Notes: generated from the letters alone by a model not told the origin. Shown: positions 1-9,409, counted from the stretch's first letter. The stretch: DNA of 64,000 nt from a candidate division TM6 bacterium RIFCSPHIGHO2_12_FULL_36_22 (GCA_001771315.1 METK01000008.1:94624-158623); one strand, 5' to 3'. Made by a program: numbers and translations.

Positions 1-588
1 GATGGCTGTGGCAAAAGTACATTTATAAAAAATCTACAACGAAAACTTCAAGAACATAATGTAGATCATATTATAACTAAAGAACCCGGTGGCTCGCCAT
101 TGGGCAAGCTATTACGTCAGATCATTTTGACTAAAGAAGTTCCACTATGCTCCAAGTCAGAATACCTGCTTTTTGCTGCCGACCGGGCGCAACATATAGA
201 ACAGATCATTAAACCTGCCCTAATAGATAACAAGGTCATTGTATCAGATCGCATGGGAGATTCTTCAATTGTTTATCAAGGATATGCTCGTGGCTTAGAT
301 ATAGACATGATTAAAACTATCAATGCCTGGGCAACAAATGGCACAGTGCCTGATATTATATTTTATTTGAACATTGATGTACCAACAGCTTTCAAACGCA
401 TTTACGAACGTAAAGAAGAGCTTACCTCATTTGAACGTGAACATGAGGACTTTATGTATAAGGTTAAAAAAGGATTTGATGAACTATTTAACAATAAAGA
501 TAATGTTGTTAAACTAGATGCTCATCAAACTCCTGATACTCTTGCTCAACAGGCCATTGAAGTTATTTTACAAAAAGCAAAAAAATGA
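1..588 (+). CDS. tmk: Thymidylate kinase, 5' end outside window
   Basis: Phosphorylates dTMP to dTDP in the cytoplasm for dTTP synthesis. The reading frame is open from base 1, and its first residues are DGCGKST, the end of the P-loop. The true start therefore lies upstream of the window, and the ATG at 100 is internal. The DR(M)GDSSIVYQG segment matches the DRY/LID-side motif of bacterial Tmk, and LNIDVPTAF fits the core strand before the LID arginines. The stop overlaps the next gene's start by 4 bases (ATGA), so tmk and the delta' gene are probably one operon. The assignment is firm; only the N-terminus is missing. Confidence 0.95.
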   Translation, partial: DGCGKSTFIKNLQRKLQEHNVDHIITKEPGGSPLGKLLRQIILTKEVPLCSKSEYLLFAADRAQHIEQIIKPALIDNKVIVSDRMGDSSIVYQGYARGLDIDMIKTINAWATNGTVPDIIFYLNIDVPTAFKRIYERKEELTSFEREHEDFMYKVKKGFDELFNNKDNVVKLDAHQTPDTLAQQAIEVILQKAKK

Positions 589-1295
589 ATGCATCAATCT
601 TATCACCTGCTCAATTATGGATCGGTAATACCGATATCGTTTTAAATGCAATACAAACAGCACTACAAAAGCGGTTATGCCTTCATGAAGGATGTGGTAC
701 ATGCATATCATGCAGAAACATTCGCCAACAAGAACATTATGCCACGATGTGGTTTAAGCCAGAAAAAGCAACCTATACTGTTGAACAGTTTGATATTTTA
801 TTTGACAAAATTTCACTACAGCTTGATGAAGATCAACATTTTTTCTTCATCATTCAACATGCCGATGTCTTAGGACAAACCTGTTCTAATAAATTATTAA
901 AAGTGATTGAAGAACCGCCACTAGGGTACCACTTTATTCTTGCAACAGAACACAAACACCAATTATTAAAAACTATTCAATCCCGATGTCTTGAATTTTA
1001 CTTTACCGCAACTAATAATCAAAAAAATGACTCCATCCTATTTACAATGCTAACTTCAGCATGGTCAATCAATCCTATCGAATTTTTACAGGAACTTGAT
1101 AAAACAAAAATAAATGAATACGAAAGTCGTGAATTATTAGATCAGCTGTATAATCATTGGAGTAAACAATATTTACACCAACCCACTCTTGAAGCTGAAA
1201 GAAGGTTGACCATTATTGCAGCAGCAATTGAACGACCCCCAATGCCCGGCAGTAGTAATCTTTTTTGGAAAAATTTAGTACTTAATTTACAGTAG
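585..1295 (+). CDS. holB: DNA polymerase III delta' subunit-like (clamp loader)
   Basis: Clamp-loader subunit that helps open and load the sliding clamp. The four-cysteine zinc module is visible near residues 34-46 (CGTCISC preceded by C33), and KLLKVIEEPP plus the SRC motif (sensor/arginine-finger region, IQSRCLEF) are typical of the delta'/gamma family. At 236 residues it is shorter than usual (about 330). It has no Walker A, which is normal for delta', and its C-terminal collar domain looks reduced. The tmk-holB order is a common bacterial pairing and supports the call. ATGA overlap with tmk suggests translational coupling. Confidence 0.85.
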   Translation: MNASILSPAQLWIGNTDIVLNAIQTALQKRLCLHEGCGTCISCRNIRQQEHYATMWFKPEKATYTVEQFDILFDKISLQLDEDQHFFFIIQHADVLGQTCSNKLLKVIEEPPLGYHFILATEHKHQLLKTIQSRCLEFYFTATNNQKNDSILFTMLTSAWSINPIEFLQELDKTKINEYESRELLDQLYNHWSKQYLHQPTLEAERRLTIIAAAIERPPMPGSSNLFWKNLVLNLQ

Positions 1296-1378
1296 ATTAG
1301 CAACTACAGCTTTCAATTTTCATTAAATTTCCTAGACTTAATATCAATAACAAATAAATATAAAAAAAAAGGAATTTC

Positions 1379-1837
1379 ATGGGATTAGATTTATTACAAG
1401 TTAGCTTTGCTATCGGTTTTATCCTTGCATTCTTTATTTATGTTATTGCTTATTTTTCAGGCAAAGGATCCTTACAAATACGAACCAACGTACTTCTTAT
1501 CGGAATTCTTGTTTTAATTGTCACATTTTCACCATTTCAAGTTCAATGGTGGCAAGTTATCAGACTTGGCAGTATCATGTATGTTTGTATTTTGCTTGTT
1601 TCTAGCATCTTACGCTCTGTTGGTCTATTGCTCACCGATCTTTACGAAAATAGCTTTATACCCGAACGTATGCGCCGCATCAACCAAGGCTTATATATAG
1701 GCAGTCTTATTATATTCATATTGGTAATCATGTGGGGCAATCCACACGTAATTAACGCAAGTTATACTGTATTCGTGCGTATCCTATTTGCTTGTCTTGG
1801 CCTATTACTCGCACTTATGTTGTTACGAAAAAATTAA
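1379..1837 (+). CDS. Predicted four-helix membrane protein, unknown function
   Basis: A 152-residue hydrophobic protein with about four membrane segments (roughly residues 8-27, 38-55, 59-80 and 103-148 as two helices) separated by short basic loops such as PERMRRINQ. A good ribosome site (AAGGAA) sits 6 bases before the ATG. I do not recognise the family. Its last codons overlap the convergent membrane gene on the other strand by 4 bases, so the two genes share no spacer for a terminator. The two neighbours are similar in size and hydrophobicity, but I see no clear sequence similarity between them. Confidence 0.7.
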   Translation: MGLDLLQVSFAIGFILAFFIYVIAYFSGKGSLQIRTNVLLIGILVLIVTFSPFQVQWWQVIRLGSIMYVCILLVSSILRSVGLLLTDLYENSFIPERMRRINQGLYIGSLIIFILVIMWGNPHVINASYTVFVRILFACLGLLLALMLLRKN

Positions 1838-2334
1838 AGTCGATGCTCCGGTTTATTTGAACCACGAGATAAAAATACCAAGCGGATCAATACTAATAGC
1901 CAGAATGGTTGTAACATAAGATCTACAAGATAATCTACTTGTGCAAGCTGTTCTGCACTAGCAAACCCTAATAACAGTAATCCTGTTCCCAAATAGCAAA
2001 TTCCAATGACCCAAAAAAACAGTACTTCCATTCGTCCGGATATATGCATTCCACAAGCACGACTAAAGAGAACAATAAAATCAAAGGTTATCATAGCCAT
2101 AGCGGTTAAAAGAATGAAATCAATTGCCGCTGTCATGCGATAGTCAGGAACAATATGACCGAGCTTAACTGCTATGATAATGCTAACCGTAACAACGAGA
2201 AGCGCTAAAAGCAATTGAAACATTGCATACTTTTTACGTGAAATGTAATGAATCAGATGGAATATCAAAAAAATAGAAATTGCCAAAAGAGAGATCGTTT
2301 CCCACACTGCTTCCCCGAAAAATAGCCATGTCAT
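1834..2334 (-). CDS. Predicted polytopic membrane protein, unknown function
   Basis: 166 residues with about five hydrophobic stretches (near 11-30, 37-56, 68-92, 106-126 and 140-156), so an integral membrane protein. AGGAGA lies 7 bases upstream of the ATG, which fixes the start. I do not recognise the family. It lies just downstream of the long exported protein at 2369-4687 on the same strand (34-base gap), so the two may be co-transcribed. It ends 4 bases inside the convergent gene at 1379-1837. Confidence 0.7.
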   Translation of the reverse strand: MTWLFFGEAVWETISLLAISIFLIFHLIHYISRKKYAMFQLLLALLVVTVSIIIAVKLGHIVPDYRMTAAIDFILLTAMAMITFDFIVLFSRACGMHISGRMEVLFFWVIGICYLGTGLLLLGFASAEQLAQVDYLVDLMLQPFWLLVLIRLVFLSRGSNKPEHRL

Positions 2335-2368
2335 AATAGTTTCTCCTGTTTAATAAAAATTTCTTTCC

Positions 2369-4687
2369 TTATCTAATCTTATCTCGTTGCAACTTTACTT
2401 CTGTAATAACCCGCTTTACTAGATCTGATGCACCACCTTCGTGCACTGGCCTACTCCATGTTTCTTGCCATCGTAATGAATCTCCCCATGTTTGATATGG
2501 TGTAGTCAGTAATTCAAAATCTTTTGTCCATACATTTTGATTATCAGAAATCTCTTCCGTATTTATCATAGAATTAGACTCAAAATCCCAAGCAGATCGA
2601 TACCATCGCCAGTTATCACCCTCTTTAACCTTATATGAAATCTCGCCTAAGGCGCCCGCTGATTTAAATAACCAACCTGACACATAAGGCTTATGCACAA
2701 TAGTAACATCATAATATTTAACTGAATCAAGTGATAATTCTGCAATTCTCCAAATTCTCGATACAAATACTTGTGTAGAAAAAATAGCTTGCTGCAGAAA
2801 TGCTTCTAACCCAATTGGCATTGTTATGCTCTTAATTACAGTAAAATTATCCTCTGTTGGCGTTAATGAAATAAATGATGGACTTGCCGCTACATTGCTC
2901 TTCAGCATAACCTTTGATGCATCGGCAATTTCAAAAAACAATGTTTTTATTTTTGCAACATCAACATTTTGTGATGCCGCACTAATCATCTCTTCTTCAT
3001 CACCCAATAAAGGTAAAAATATTTTACTGTATATACTCCACAAGAATGGTATTTGCGTTGCTGCAACCGGCATACCTGACTTCAAAACTGGTGTTACAAA
3101 ATTTACCGCATCTCGCAAATCTCGATTAAGTGAAGGGAAAATATTTAACTTATAGCGATTCTCGATAAGACTTTGAATCTCTTGTTCTGAGCCTTGCATT
3201 GATTTAAGAACCTTTTGAATCTGCGTAGTTAATCCATCCATAGCATTATAATAAGCAGTAATCGTTATTTGAAGTTCATCAAAAAATTTATTGACATCAA
3301 ATGGTAGTGGTGACTGATTAATTAAGTGTGGCAACAATGCAATTTCACGATATAAACTAGGCTCTTCAATGCTCCCTACAATAAAGAGCAGACCGGGATT
3401 TCCCTTCATCACACTCTCCATATAAGGCTTACCAAGCTGATGCAACAATGATGACCCGTTATTACAGTCAACGATATAGAGTACTTGGGTAAACACAGCC
3501 ATAGTTTTTACTAACTGTTCAATATCTGATAATGCAAGACCAATAAACTTATTTGATTTCTGATCTCCATACCCGATCATATACGTTAACATCGGGTCAA
3601 AAACTTTATTAAATTCAGGAGTATCGCTACCTGTTATAAGTATTTCCTGAAGTGCTTGAACACTGATCTCTTTGATACGCCTAAATGTAAACATATGTAA
3701 CCAGCCATAACCAAGACTATCAAATAGTTTTGCAATGGTATTAATAGAATTTAAGTTATGAGTCCTAAGACCTGTTGCCAATTCATCAACAAAATATTCC
3801 TGACCTTTAATATTTACCACTACTGTTTTAAGATGGTTACCAGAAATTTTTTGATATTCTGGATTACGACTTACTATTGTTTCTCGAACTTTTCTATATT
3901 CTTTTGGAACCAATACATATAAGTCTGCTTCAGGGTGTTCATATACATTCCAATCCTCTATATCAAATTGGACTTGATTCTTAAAATAAAAACTAAAATC
4001 AAATGCTGGATTTTCAGTTTTCATTTCGGCATATCGCTTCATGGCGCGTTCAAGCTCTTGTGCAATCTCTTTTCTTTCCTGATCTCGTTTTTGCCGCTCT
4101 TGTGTAAAAGTTTGTTGAATTTTTTCTTTCTGTGCCCAAACAACTTGGACATCCGCTCCTTCAGCCTGCTTAGCTTCTTGTTCTTTCATCAATTGTTCAT
4201 ACATTTTTTTTGTTGTTTGTTCAAAATCAATTAACTGATCAACCCTCTTTTTTGCTTTATAAATTAAAGCAATAAGTCCCTTACTTTTTTCTACATCCTC
4301 TGGCTTTTTTGTCCATTGACGCAAAGAAAAAAATCTATAAAGCAAACGTCCTGTTACGATTATTGGAGTTTGAGCAGCCTGCAACAATTGTCCCAATTGA
4401 AGAATAATAGGACCATCAATTGATTCATTTTTTCCATTTTCAAGTAAAATTGCAACACGTGGATTTGACCACTCAACACCACGCAAAGGTTCTGGCACCT
4501 GTACCCCTACTGCTTTAGTTCGTAAAAACCAAGGTCGATTCGTTGGACCCCCCGACCATGGCACCATTGAACCAGATACTTGCGTACCTACTTCTCTTGA
4601 ATGTGGAGCATCATCAGAACTTAGCGCAGTAGCTTGCAAAATAAAAAACAAGCTATTTATAAGTAATAAAAAATGTTTTTTCATCAT
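2369..4687 (-). CDS. Large exported protein with coiled coil, unknown function
   Basis: 772 residues. A signal peptide is clear: MMKK, a hydrophobic core to about residue 20, then an ALS-S cleavage-like site. A strongly charged Glu/Lys/Gln-rich segment at about residues 135-245 has the heptad look of a coiled coil. The remainder is mixed alpha/beta with no motif I recognise, no lipobox and no C-terminal membrane helix. It is probably periplasmic or secreted. Either of two adjacent ATGs (4687 or 4684) could be the start. The gene reads away from the DciA-like gene at 4820, leaving a 132-base divergent AT-rich promoter region. Confidence 0.7.
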   Translation of the reverse strand: MMKKHFLLLINSLFFILQATALSSDDAPHSREVGTQVSGSMVPWSGGPTNRPWFLRTKAVGVQVPEPLRGVEWSNPRVAILLENGKNESIDGPIILQLGQLLQAAQTPIIVTGRLLYRFFSLRQWTKKPEDVEKSKGLIALIYKAKKRVDQLIDFEQTTKKMYEQLMKEQEAKQAEGADVQVVWAQKEKIQQTFTQERQKRDQERKEIAQELERAMKRYAEMKTENPAFDFSFYFKNQVQFDIEDWNVYEHPEADLYVLVPKEYRKVRETIVSRNPEYQKISGNHLKTVVVNIKGQEYFVDELATGLRTHNLNSINTIAKLFDSLGYGWLHMFTFRRIKEISVQALQEILITGSDTPEFNKVFDPMLTYMIGYGDQKSNKFIGLALSDIEQLVKTMAVFTQVLYIVDCNNGSSLLHQLGKPYMESVMKGNPGLLFIVGSIEEPSLYREIALLPHLINQSPLPFDVNKFFDELQITITAYYNAMDGLTTQIQKVLKSMQGSEQEIQSLIENRYKLNIFPSLNRDLRDAVNFVTPVLKSGMPVAATQIPFLWSIYSKIFLPLLGDEEEMISAASQNVDVAKIKTLFFEIADASKVMLKSNVAASPSFISLTPTEDNFTVIKSITMPIGLEAFLQQAIFSTQVFVSRIWRIAELSLDSVKYYDVTIVHKPYVSGWLFKSAGALGEISYKVKEGDNWRWYRSAWDFESNSMINTEEISDNQNVWTKDFELLTTPYQTWGDSLRWQETWSRPVHEGGASDLVKRVITEVKLQRDKIR

Positions 4688-4819
4688 AGTATTATCTCTT
4701 TTTAAACTTCTTTTGATTTAAACTATCAATGCAGAAAAAAGAAAATCAATACTTTGTAGTAAAACTAATTTATAATTATTATTAGTGTAGATTAGAAAAT
4801 ATAGTGAATGTATTAGCAT

Positions 4820-5275
4820 ATGGTAACAAACCTTAACATTCTTGTGCAAACAGCTCTATCGCAACAGGGAGATTGGCAACTATTTCTTATTAAAAATTGG
4901 AAAAACATAATTGGCAATCTAAGCCAACATGTACGCCTTGAAAAAATATACGATAGCACGATTATACTCGGTGTATATGATACGCACTGGATGCAAGAAT
5001 TATATATGTTTTCCAACATACTTCTTGATAAAATCAATGATGCATTAGAAGAACCCAAGGTAACCCATATTCGATTTAAAAAAGTAAATCGTCCTGTAGA
5101 ACAAAAAACAAGTATTACATATACCAAACCTAGTGCATCAAAGCCAATACAACTTTCTGAGAAAGAACAAAAAGCTCTTGCTGCATTATCCGATCCAGAG
5201 CTAGTACAGGCATTAAAAAGGTTTTTAGTTCGATGTCATAACCAGAAAAATTTATGGACAAAAAAGAAAAAGTAA
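4820..5275 (+). CDS. DciA-like (DUF721) protein
   Basis: The first 95 residues follow the DUF721/DciA pattern: a W-x-x-I-I-G-x-L start near residue 28, a strand ending in the conserved HWMQELYMFS, then LLDKIN and a final THIRFKKV strand. DciA proteins help load the replicative helicase in bacteria that lack DnaC. The C-terminal third is basic and low-complexity. Its last 22 bases overlap murG. There is no Shine-Dalgarno site, but a TATAGT box at 4800-4805 would place the 5' end about 7 bases before the ATG. Function is inferred from the family only. Confidence 0.7.
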   Translation: MVTNLNILVQTALSQQGDWQLFLIKNWKNIIGNLSQHVRLEKIYDSTIILGVYDTHWMQELYMFSNILLDKINDALEEPKVTHIRFKKVNRPVEQKTSITYTKPSASKPIQLSEKEQKALAALSDPELVQALKRFLVRCHNQKNLWTKKKK

Positions 5276-6252
5276 TAGCATTTGTTGCTGGATGTTCCGG
5301 TGGACATATAACACCAGCAATCACCCTTGCTCAAACACAATTTAGTCACTATAAGTCAATATTTTTTACACGCAACCATCCATTAGATAGGTCAATTCTT
5401 GCAAAGCAAAAAAGCCATACAATATTTCTTTCACTCATAAATATTCCTCGAAGAAAATTATTCTTGTATCCAAAATTTTTGATACAATTTGGCATTGCAT
5501 TTGTTATTAGCTTGAAAATATTACTGCAACAGCGACCAGTAACTATTATATCTACTGGAAGCTATATCGCCCTACCCGTTTGTTTTGCCGGTTGGTTATT
5601 ACGAATACCGATTGAATTATACGAGGTTAACGTCGAACCTGGACAGGCTATCAAACTTCTTAGTTATATAGCAACTAAAATTAACATTTGTTTTGTAACA
5701 ACACAGACATTTTTTCCTGGAAAAGTATGTACCGTCACAGAATATCCTATACGTTTTACACAAGAAGATAAAAACAAGGAAAAAGACTATTCAAGACATC
5801 AATTTGATCCAGCACGAAAAACGCTTTTTGTTGTTGGCGGTTCTCAAGGATCAATTTTTTTAAACAATTTAACAAAACAATTAATTCTGACGAACACCAC
5901 GCTTAAAACACAGTGGCAGGTCATTCATCAAACTGGTACTGACAACTCCACCGATTGGGATAGATGGTATAAAAAATTAGGAATCCCTGCAATAACATTC
6001 TCCTACTATTCTGATATTGCCGATTATTATAATCTTGCAGACTTAATCATTACCCGTGCTGGCGCCGGCACTCTCGCTGAAATTTCTTTTTTTGAAAAAC
6101 CATGTATTATTATTCCACTTTCCACCAATACAACACAACATCAAAAACTTAATGCCCTAGCTCTAGCAAAAGAAAAACCAAAACAGTTTTATATTTGCGA
6201 ACAAGGAAAGAAAACAGCAGATATGGTATCGCAACTCTTAAGTGTATATTGA
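5254..6252 (+). CDS. murG: UDP-GlcNAc:lipid I GlcNAc transferase MurG
   Basis: Transfers GlcNAc onto lipid I to make lipid II on the inner face of the cytoplasmic membrane. The GT28 motifs are present: GCSGGHITPA near residue 14 (glycine-rich loop), GGSQGS near 195, and RAGAGTLAEISFFEKPCIIIPL near 270-290, which binds the UDP-sugar. At 332 residues it is slightly shorter than the usual 350-360. It overlaps the DciA-like gene by 22 bases and ends convergently 15 bases inside the PBP gene. With mraY, murB, uppS and the PBP elsewhere in the window it implies a working peptidoglycan pathway. Confidence 0.93.
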   Translation: MDKKEKVIAFVAGCSGGHITPAITLAQTQFSHYKSIFFTRNHPLDRSILAKQKSHTIFLSLINIPRRKLFLYPKFLIQFGIAFVISLKILLQQRPVTIISTGSYIALPVCFAGWLLRIPIELYEVNVEPGQAIKLLSYIATKINICFVTTQTFFPGKVCTVTEYPIRFTQEDKNKEKDYSRHQFDPARKTLFVVGGSQGSIFLNNLTKQLILTNTTLKTQWQVIHQTGTDNSTDWDRWYKKLGIPAITFSYYSDIADYYNLADLIITRAGAGTLAEISFFEKPCIIIPLSTNTTQHQKLNALALAKEKPKQFYICEQGKKTADMVSQLLSVY

Positions 6253-8133
6253 AACAATGTCCTGTGATTGTGATAACCGATGAGCAGGTTCTCCCGTCTT
6301 CCAGTTAATAATAGTTTCCTTTAATGAAGGATCATATGTAAAGCGATGGCCTTCACGGTCAACAACTTTATAAAGATTGAGCCAGATTGGAAAAATCGTA
6401 GACAATGGATAAACATTTTGTCCAAGCGCACTATTATCATCACAGCCTGCATAAATTACTGTCATAAGTTGTGGTGTCGAACCACAAAACCAACATGTTC
6501 GAGAATCATTCGTTGTCCCAGTTTTACCAAATGCTTCCGATTTAAAATCATCAACCTTAAACGTCTTTAGGTAGCGAGTGATACCAATACTCAAAACCTT
6601 TGCTACTTGGCCCACAATACGCGGCTCAAGAACTCGTTTACGTGCTTGCTCAAAACGATAAATTTTAGTACCAAATTCATCCTTAATCCATTTAAGCATA
6701 TGTGGTTCAACATAATATCCATCATTAGCAAAAACACTTAATGCTCCAACTGCTTGCTTGATTGTTACATCAAGACAACCTAACGCAAGTGATGGGTATG
6801 GTGCTAAATCGTTTGCAAGGTGACATTTTTTTGCTAAATCAACAATTTTATCGGCTCCTGCACGCAAAAATATTTTTGCTGTTATGGTGTTAATCGACAT
6901 AGATAATGCTCGAGCTAATGTCATATCACCTTCAAAAGCACGCGTATAATTACGTGGACTCCACGTAGTACCTTCAAACAATAAATCTATTGGCTCATCT
7001 TTATCAACATCTGCAAATGAAGCTCCTTGCTTAAGAGCACATGCAAATACAAGTGGTTTAAAAATTGATCCCATTTGCCGTCGCGCTTGGAGTGCGCGAT
7101 TGAACTTAGAGGTTTCAAAATCATAACCACCAATCAATGCTCGTATTTCACCTGTTTGCGGATCAACACTCAAAAGCCCTCCATCAATCTTATCTGATAA
7201 TCGTTTTCGTAATATTGTAAATTGTCGATTAAAATGTCTTGATGCTGCACGCTGAGTTGGCATATTCAATGTTGTTTGAATTGTAAGACCACCACAATAA
7301 AGTCTCGCTTTACCTATTTCACTCTCTAGAAAAATTCGTATTGCTTCTTTAAAGTGAGGAGCAATTGGAGCTGAATCTCGCTGAATAACTTCTATTGGTT
7401 CATGCAATGCTTGTTCGTATTGTAATTGTGTAATAAACCCCATGCGTTTCATGATAGCAAGCATGGTATCTCTTCTATTTCGAACATTTTCTATTGAATT
7501 AATCAAACAGTATCGTGATGGATTTTTCAATGTTGATGCCAAGATAGCTGCTTCAGCAATCGTAATATCTCGAGCACTTTTTGCCCAAAATCTTTGTGCC
7601 GCCGCTTCGACACCATATATTCCACAACCAAAACATACGTGGTTTAAATACGTTTGTAGTATCTGTTCTTTGGTAAACTGTTTTTCTACAAGAAGAGCAA
7701 CAATTTGTTCTTTTACTTTTCGACTTACAGTTTGCCGTGCATCAAAAAATAAAAGGCGTACTAATTGTTGTGTAATCGTGCTAGCACCCTGTACAAATTT
7801 GCGTTTATACAAATTAATTGCCATAGAACGCAAAATACCACGAATAGAAATACCATAATGATTAAAAAAGTTTCTATCTTCGGTCGCAATAATCGCTTGA
7901 ATCAAATGTTGAGGAATATCTGAATATGGAAGTGGATCCCGTCGATCAAGCTCAAACCGAGCCCATTCATTACCCTCATCATCAAGCAAAATAGAAGGTC
8001 TACCAGGGTTGTAATATTCTAGCGCAGAAAAATCTATAATATGATTCTGCCAAATAAAACTCACTGCACCTAAAAACAGTGACCCTGTCAAAAAACAAAT
8101 AATGAAAAGTAGCGTTAGAAATCTTGTGTTCAT
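6238..8133 (-). CDS. Class A penicillin-binding protein (PBP1A type)
   Basis: Bifunctional glycosyltransferase/transpeptidase that polymerises and cross-links peptidoglycan in the periplasm. A signal-anchor helix starts the protein (residues 4-27). The GT51 domain shows ATEDRNFFNHYG with the catalytic Glu and the QGASTITQQLVR motif. The transpeptidase domain has SIFK (nucleophile Ser), SMN and KTGTT. I start at the ATG at 8133. The longer frame begins with a TTG lying inside an intrinsic-terminator hairpin and would put 16 polar residues before the anchor. No good ribosome site precedes 8133, so translation may depend on readthrough or a short leader. Confidence 0.93.
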   Translation of the reverse strand: MNTRFLTLLFIICFLTGSLFLGAVSFIWQNHIIDFSALEYYNPGRPSILLDDEGNEWARFELDRRDPLPYSDIPQHLIQAIIATEDRNFFNHYGISIRGILRSMAINLYKRKFVQGASTITQQLVRLLFFDARQTVSRKVKEQIVALLVEKQFTKEQILQTYLNHVCFGCGIYGVEAAAQRFWAKSARDITIAEAAILASTLKNPSRYCLINSIENVRNRRDTMLAIMKRMGFITQLQYEQALHEPIEVIQRDSAPIAPHFKEAIRIFLESEIGKARLYCGGLTIQTTLNMPTQRAASRHFNRQFTILRKRLSDKIDGGLLSVDPQTGEIRALIGGYDFETSKFNRALQARRQMGSIFKPLVFACALKQGASFADVDKDEPIDLLFEGTTWSPRNYTRAFEGDMTLARALSMSINTITAKIFLRAGADKIVDLAKKCHLANDLAPYPSLALGCLDVTIKQAVGALSVFANDGYYVEPHMLKWIKDEFGTKIYRFEQARKRVLEPRIVGQVAKVLSIGITRYLKTFKVDDFKSEAFGKTGTTNDSRTCWFCGSTPQLMTVIYAGCDDNSALGQNVYPLSTIFPIWLNLYKVVDREGHRFTYDPSLKETIINWKTGEPAHRLSQSQDIVSIYT

Positions 8134-8145
8134 ACCATTAGTATA

Positions 8146-8190
8146 AAAAAAAAGGGAGCTACTGTAAAAAGTAGCTCCCAAAATTTTTAG
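8146..8190 (-). terminator. Intrinsic terminator after the 86-residue gene
   Basis: On the minus strand a perfect 10-bp stem (GGGAGCTACT / AGTAGCTCCC, bases 8154-8163 and 8170-8179) with a 6-base loop is followed by eight T (8146-8153). It sits 11 bases past the stop of the 8201-8461 gene and only 13 bases before the PBP start, so it either separates the two genes or tunes readthrough into the PBP gene. Confidence 0.8.
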
Positions 8191-8200
8191 TCAGTGATAC

Positions 8201-8461
8201 TTATTTACGAACATCCTGTCCAGCTTTGCGCTGAAACTTTTGTTGTAATTTTGCACATTGACGTTTTGCTTCACGTGTCATTCTTGTACCATAAAGGTAC
8301 AGAAGTGCACAACCAACAACTCCACTTACCGCATACCAAGGATGCGCTTTCAGTTGATTAACTGCCACTTGAGGATGTACATATTCAGAACCCCATTTAC
8401 CTTGAACTGAACCAGCTGTAATCATAACCAACATGCCTAGTAATAATTTTTTCTTCATCAA
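8201..8461 (-). CDS. Small exported/membrane protein, unknown function
   Basis: 86 residues. It has a signal peptide (MMKKK, hydrophobic core, SVQG before residue 22), then about 25 polar residues, one membrane-like helix (YAVSGVVGCALLYLYG, near 43-58) and a basic tail (REAKRQCAKLQQKFQRKAG). After cleavage it would be a one-helix protein with a positively charged C-terminus. AAAGG lies about 7 bases before the ATG. It is followed at once by a strong terminator and then the PBP gene. I do not recognise it. Confidence 0.65.
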   Translation of the reverse strand: MMKKKLLLGMLVMITAGSVQGKWGSEYVHPQVAVNQLKAHPWYAVSGVVGCALLYLYGTRMTREAKRQCAKLQQKFQRKAGQDVRK

Positions 8462-8578
8462 AACCCTTTCCTTTAATAAAATCTATGCTATAGAAAACCT
8501 ACCTAATTTGATGTTATTGTCAACCATCGAATGATTATATATTCTTAAAGAATCAAAGCAAGAGGAACAAAAAACTTT

Positions 8579-9079
8579 ATGATTATATCCATTACAAGAC
8601 TATTTTTACATCTTCAGCCATACATTTTTTTATTGCTCTTTTTTTGTATTGATCTCAGTGCATTCATTATATTACAACAATATACTGTACAATCGCTGCT
8701 ATGCTTTTTCATTTTAAAAACACTTACTACCCAGCACACTTTTTCAAACAATATCCTCCTTGTTTTGTGCCTAATATTTCTTTCATTAGAGTCTCAACTA
8801 GTTTATAGCTTTTTTGGGCTTGGCCTTCTTTTATGGATCATATTAATACCACTCGGAAACACCCTTGCAAGCCTCTCTCAGATCACAATTGTCTCAGCTC
8901 TGGGCATGCTCATATTTACTCTTATAATGCATGCTTTCTTTATTCAATATATGCTTCTAGGAGCACCTTTTTGCTTAATTTTTACAAATTGTAACATTTC
9001 TGTTAATCTTATAATGATACTAATTTTATGGTCATTAAAAATAGGGGGTAGACAAGGCAATCGCTCATACATTGTATGA
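8579..9079 (+). CDS. Predicted multi-helix membrane protein, overlaps rnpB
   Basis: 166 residues, almost entirely hydrophobic, with five or six membrane segments. Size and topology would fit MreD, but I see no diagnostic motif, so I do not name it. AGAGGA stands about 10 bases before the ATG. Its last 12 codons (residues from about IGGRQGN onward) lie inside the 5' end of the RNase P RNA. Because the last helix ends just before that point, the frame may be a real gene whose tail was captured, or the C-terminus may be dispensable. Confidence 0.55.
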   Translation: MIISITRLFLHLQPYIFLLLFFCIDLSAFIILQQYTVQSLLCFFILKTLTTQHTFSNNILLVLCLIFLSLESQLVYSFFGLGLLLWIILIPLGNTLASLSQITIVSALGMLIFTLIMHAFFIQYMLLGAPFCLIFTNCNISVNLIMILILWSLKIGGRQGNRSYIV

Positions 9080-9382
9080 GAGGAAAGTCCGGACTCCTAA
9101 CGAAACGGTACCTTGGGAGGCTATTCAACCAAGGAGGGCGTAAGCCCATGGACAGTGCCACAGAAAATAACCGCCTTATTTATATAAGGTAAGGGTGAAA
9201 ACGGGTGGTAAGAGCACCCGACAGGATGTAGCAATACATTTTGGGGGCAAACCCTACCGGGAGCAAGACAAAGTAGGTACGTGTCGGTCTTCGTTCTGGT
9301 TAAACGTACGGGTATGTCGCATAGATACATGGTTGCCACATTCACATAGTGAATGACAGAATCCGGCTTATTGTCTGCCCCT
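9044..9382 (+). ncRNA. rnpB: RNase P RNA (bacterial type A)
   Basis: Catalytic RNA of RNase P, which removes tRNA 5' leaders. The conserved GAGGAAAGTCCGGACTCC block (5' half of P4 and neighbours) begins at about 9078. The ACAGAATCCGGCTTA block, typical of the 3' end, is at about 9356-9370. The P1 helix closes perfectly over 10 bp: GGGGTAGACA (9045-9054) with TGTCTGCCCC (9372-9381), including one G-U. At about 339 nt the length is normal. Its 5' 36 bases overlap the upstream membrane ORF. No textbook promoter was found immediately upstream, so it may be processed from a longer transcript. Confidence 0.97.
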
Positions 9383-9409
9383 CATTTTCTAATAAAAAAT
9401 AAGAAAAAT

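Noticed and set aside
9121-9345. Minus-strand frame of 74 codons
   Set aside because: It is wholly inside RNase P RNA and antisense to it, with no ribosome site or protein-like pattern.
9353-9409. Longer start for the small exported gene after rnpB
   Set aside because: These codons are the conserved 3' end of RNase P RNA; the signal peptide begins at the ATG at 9410.
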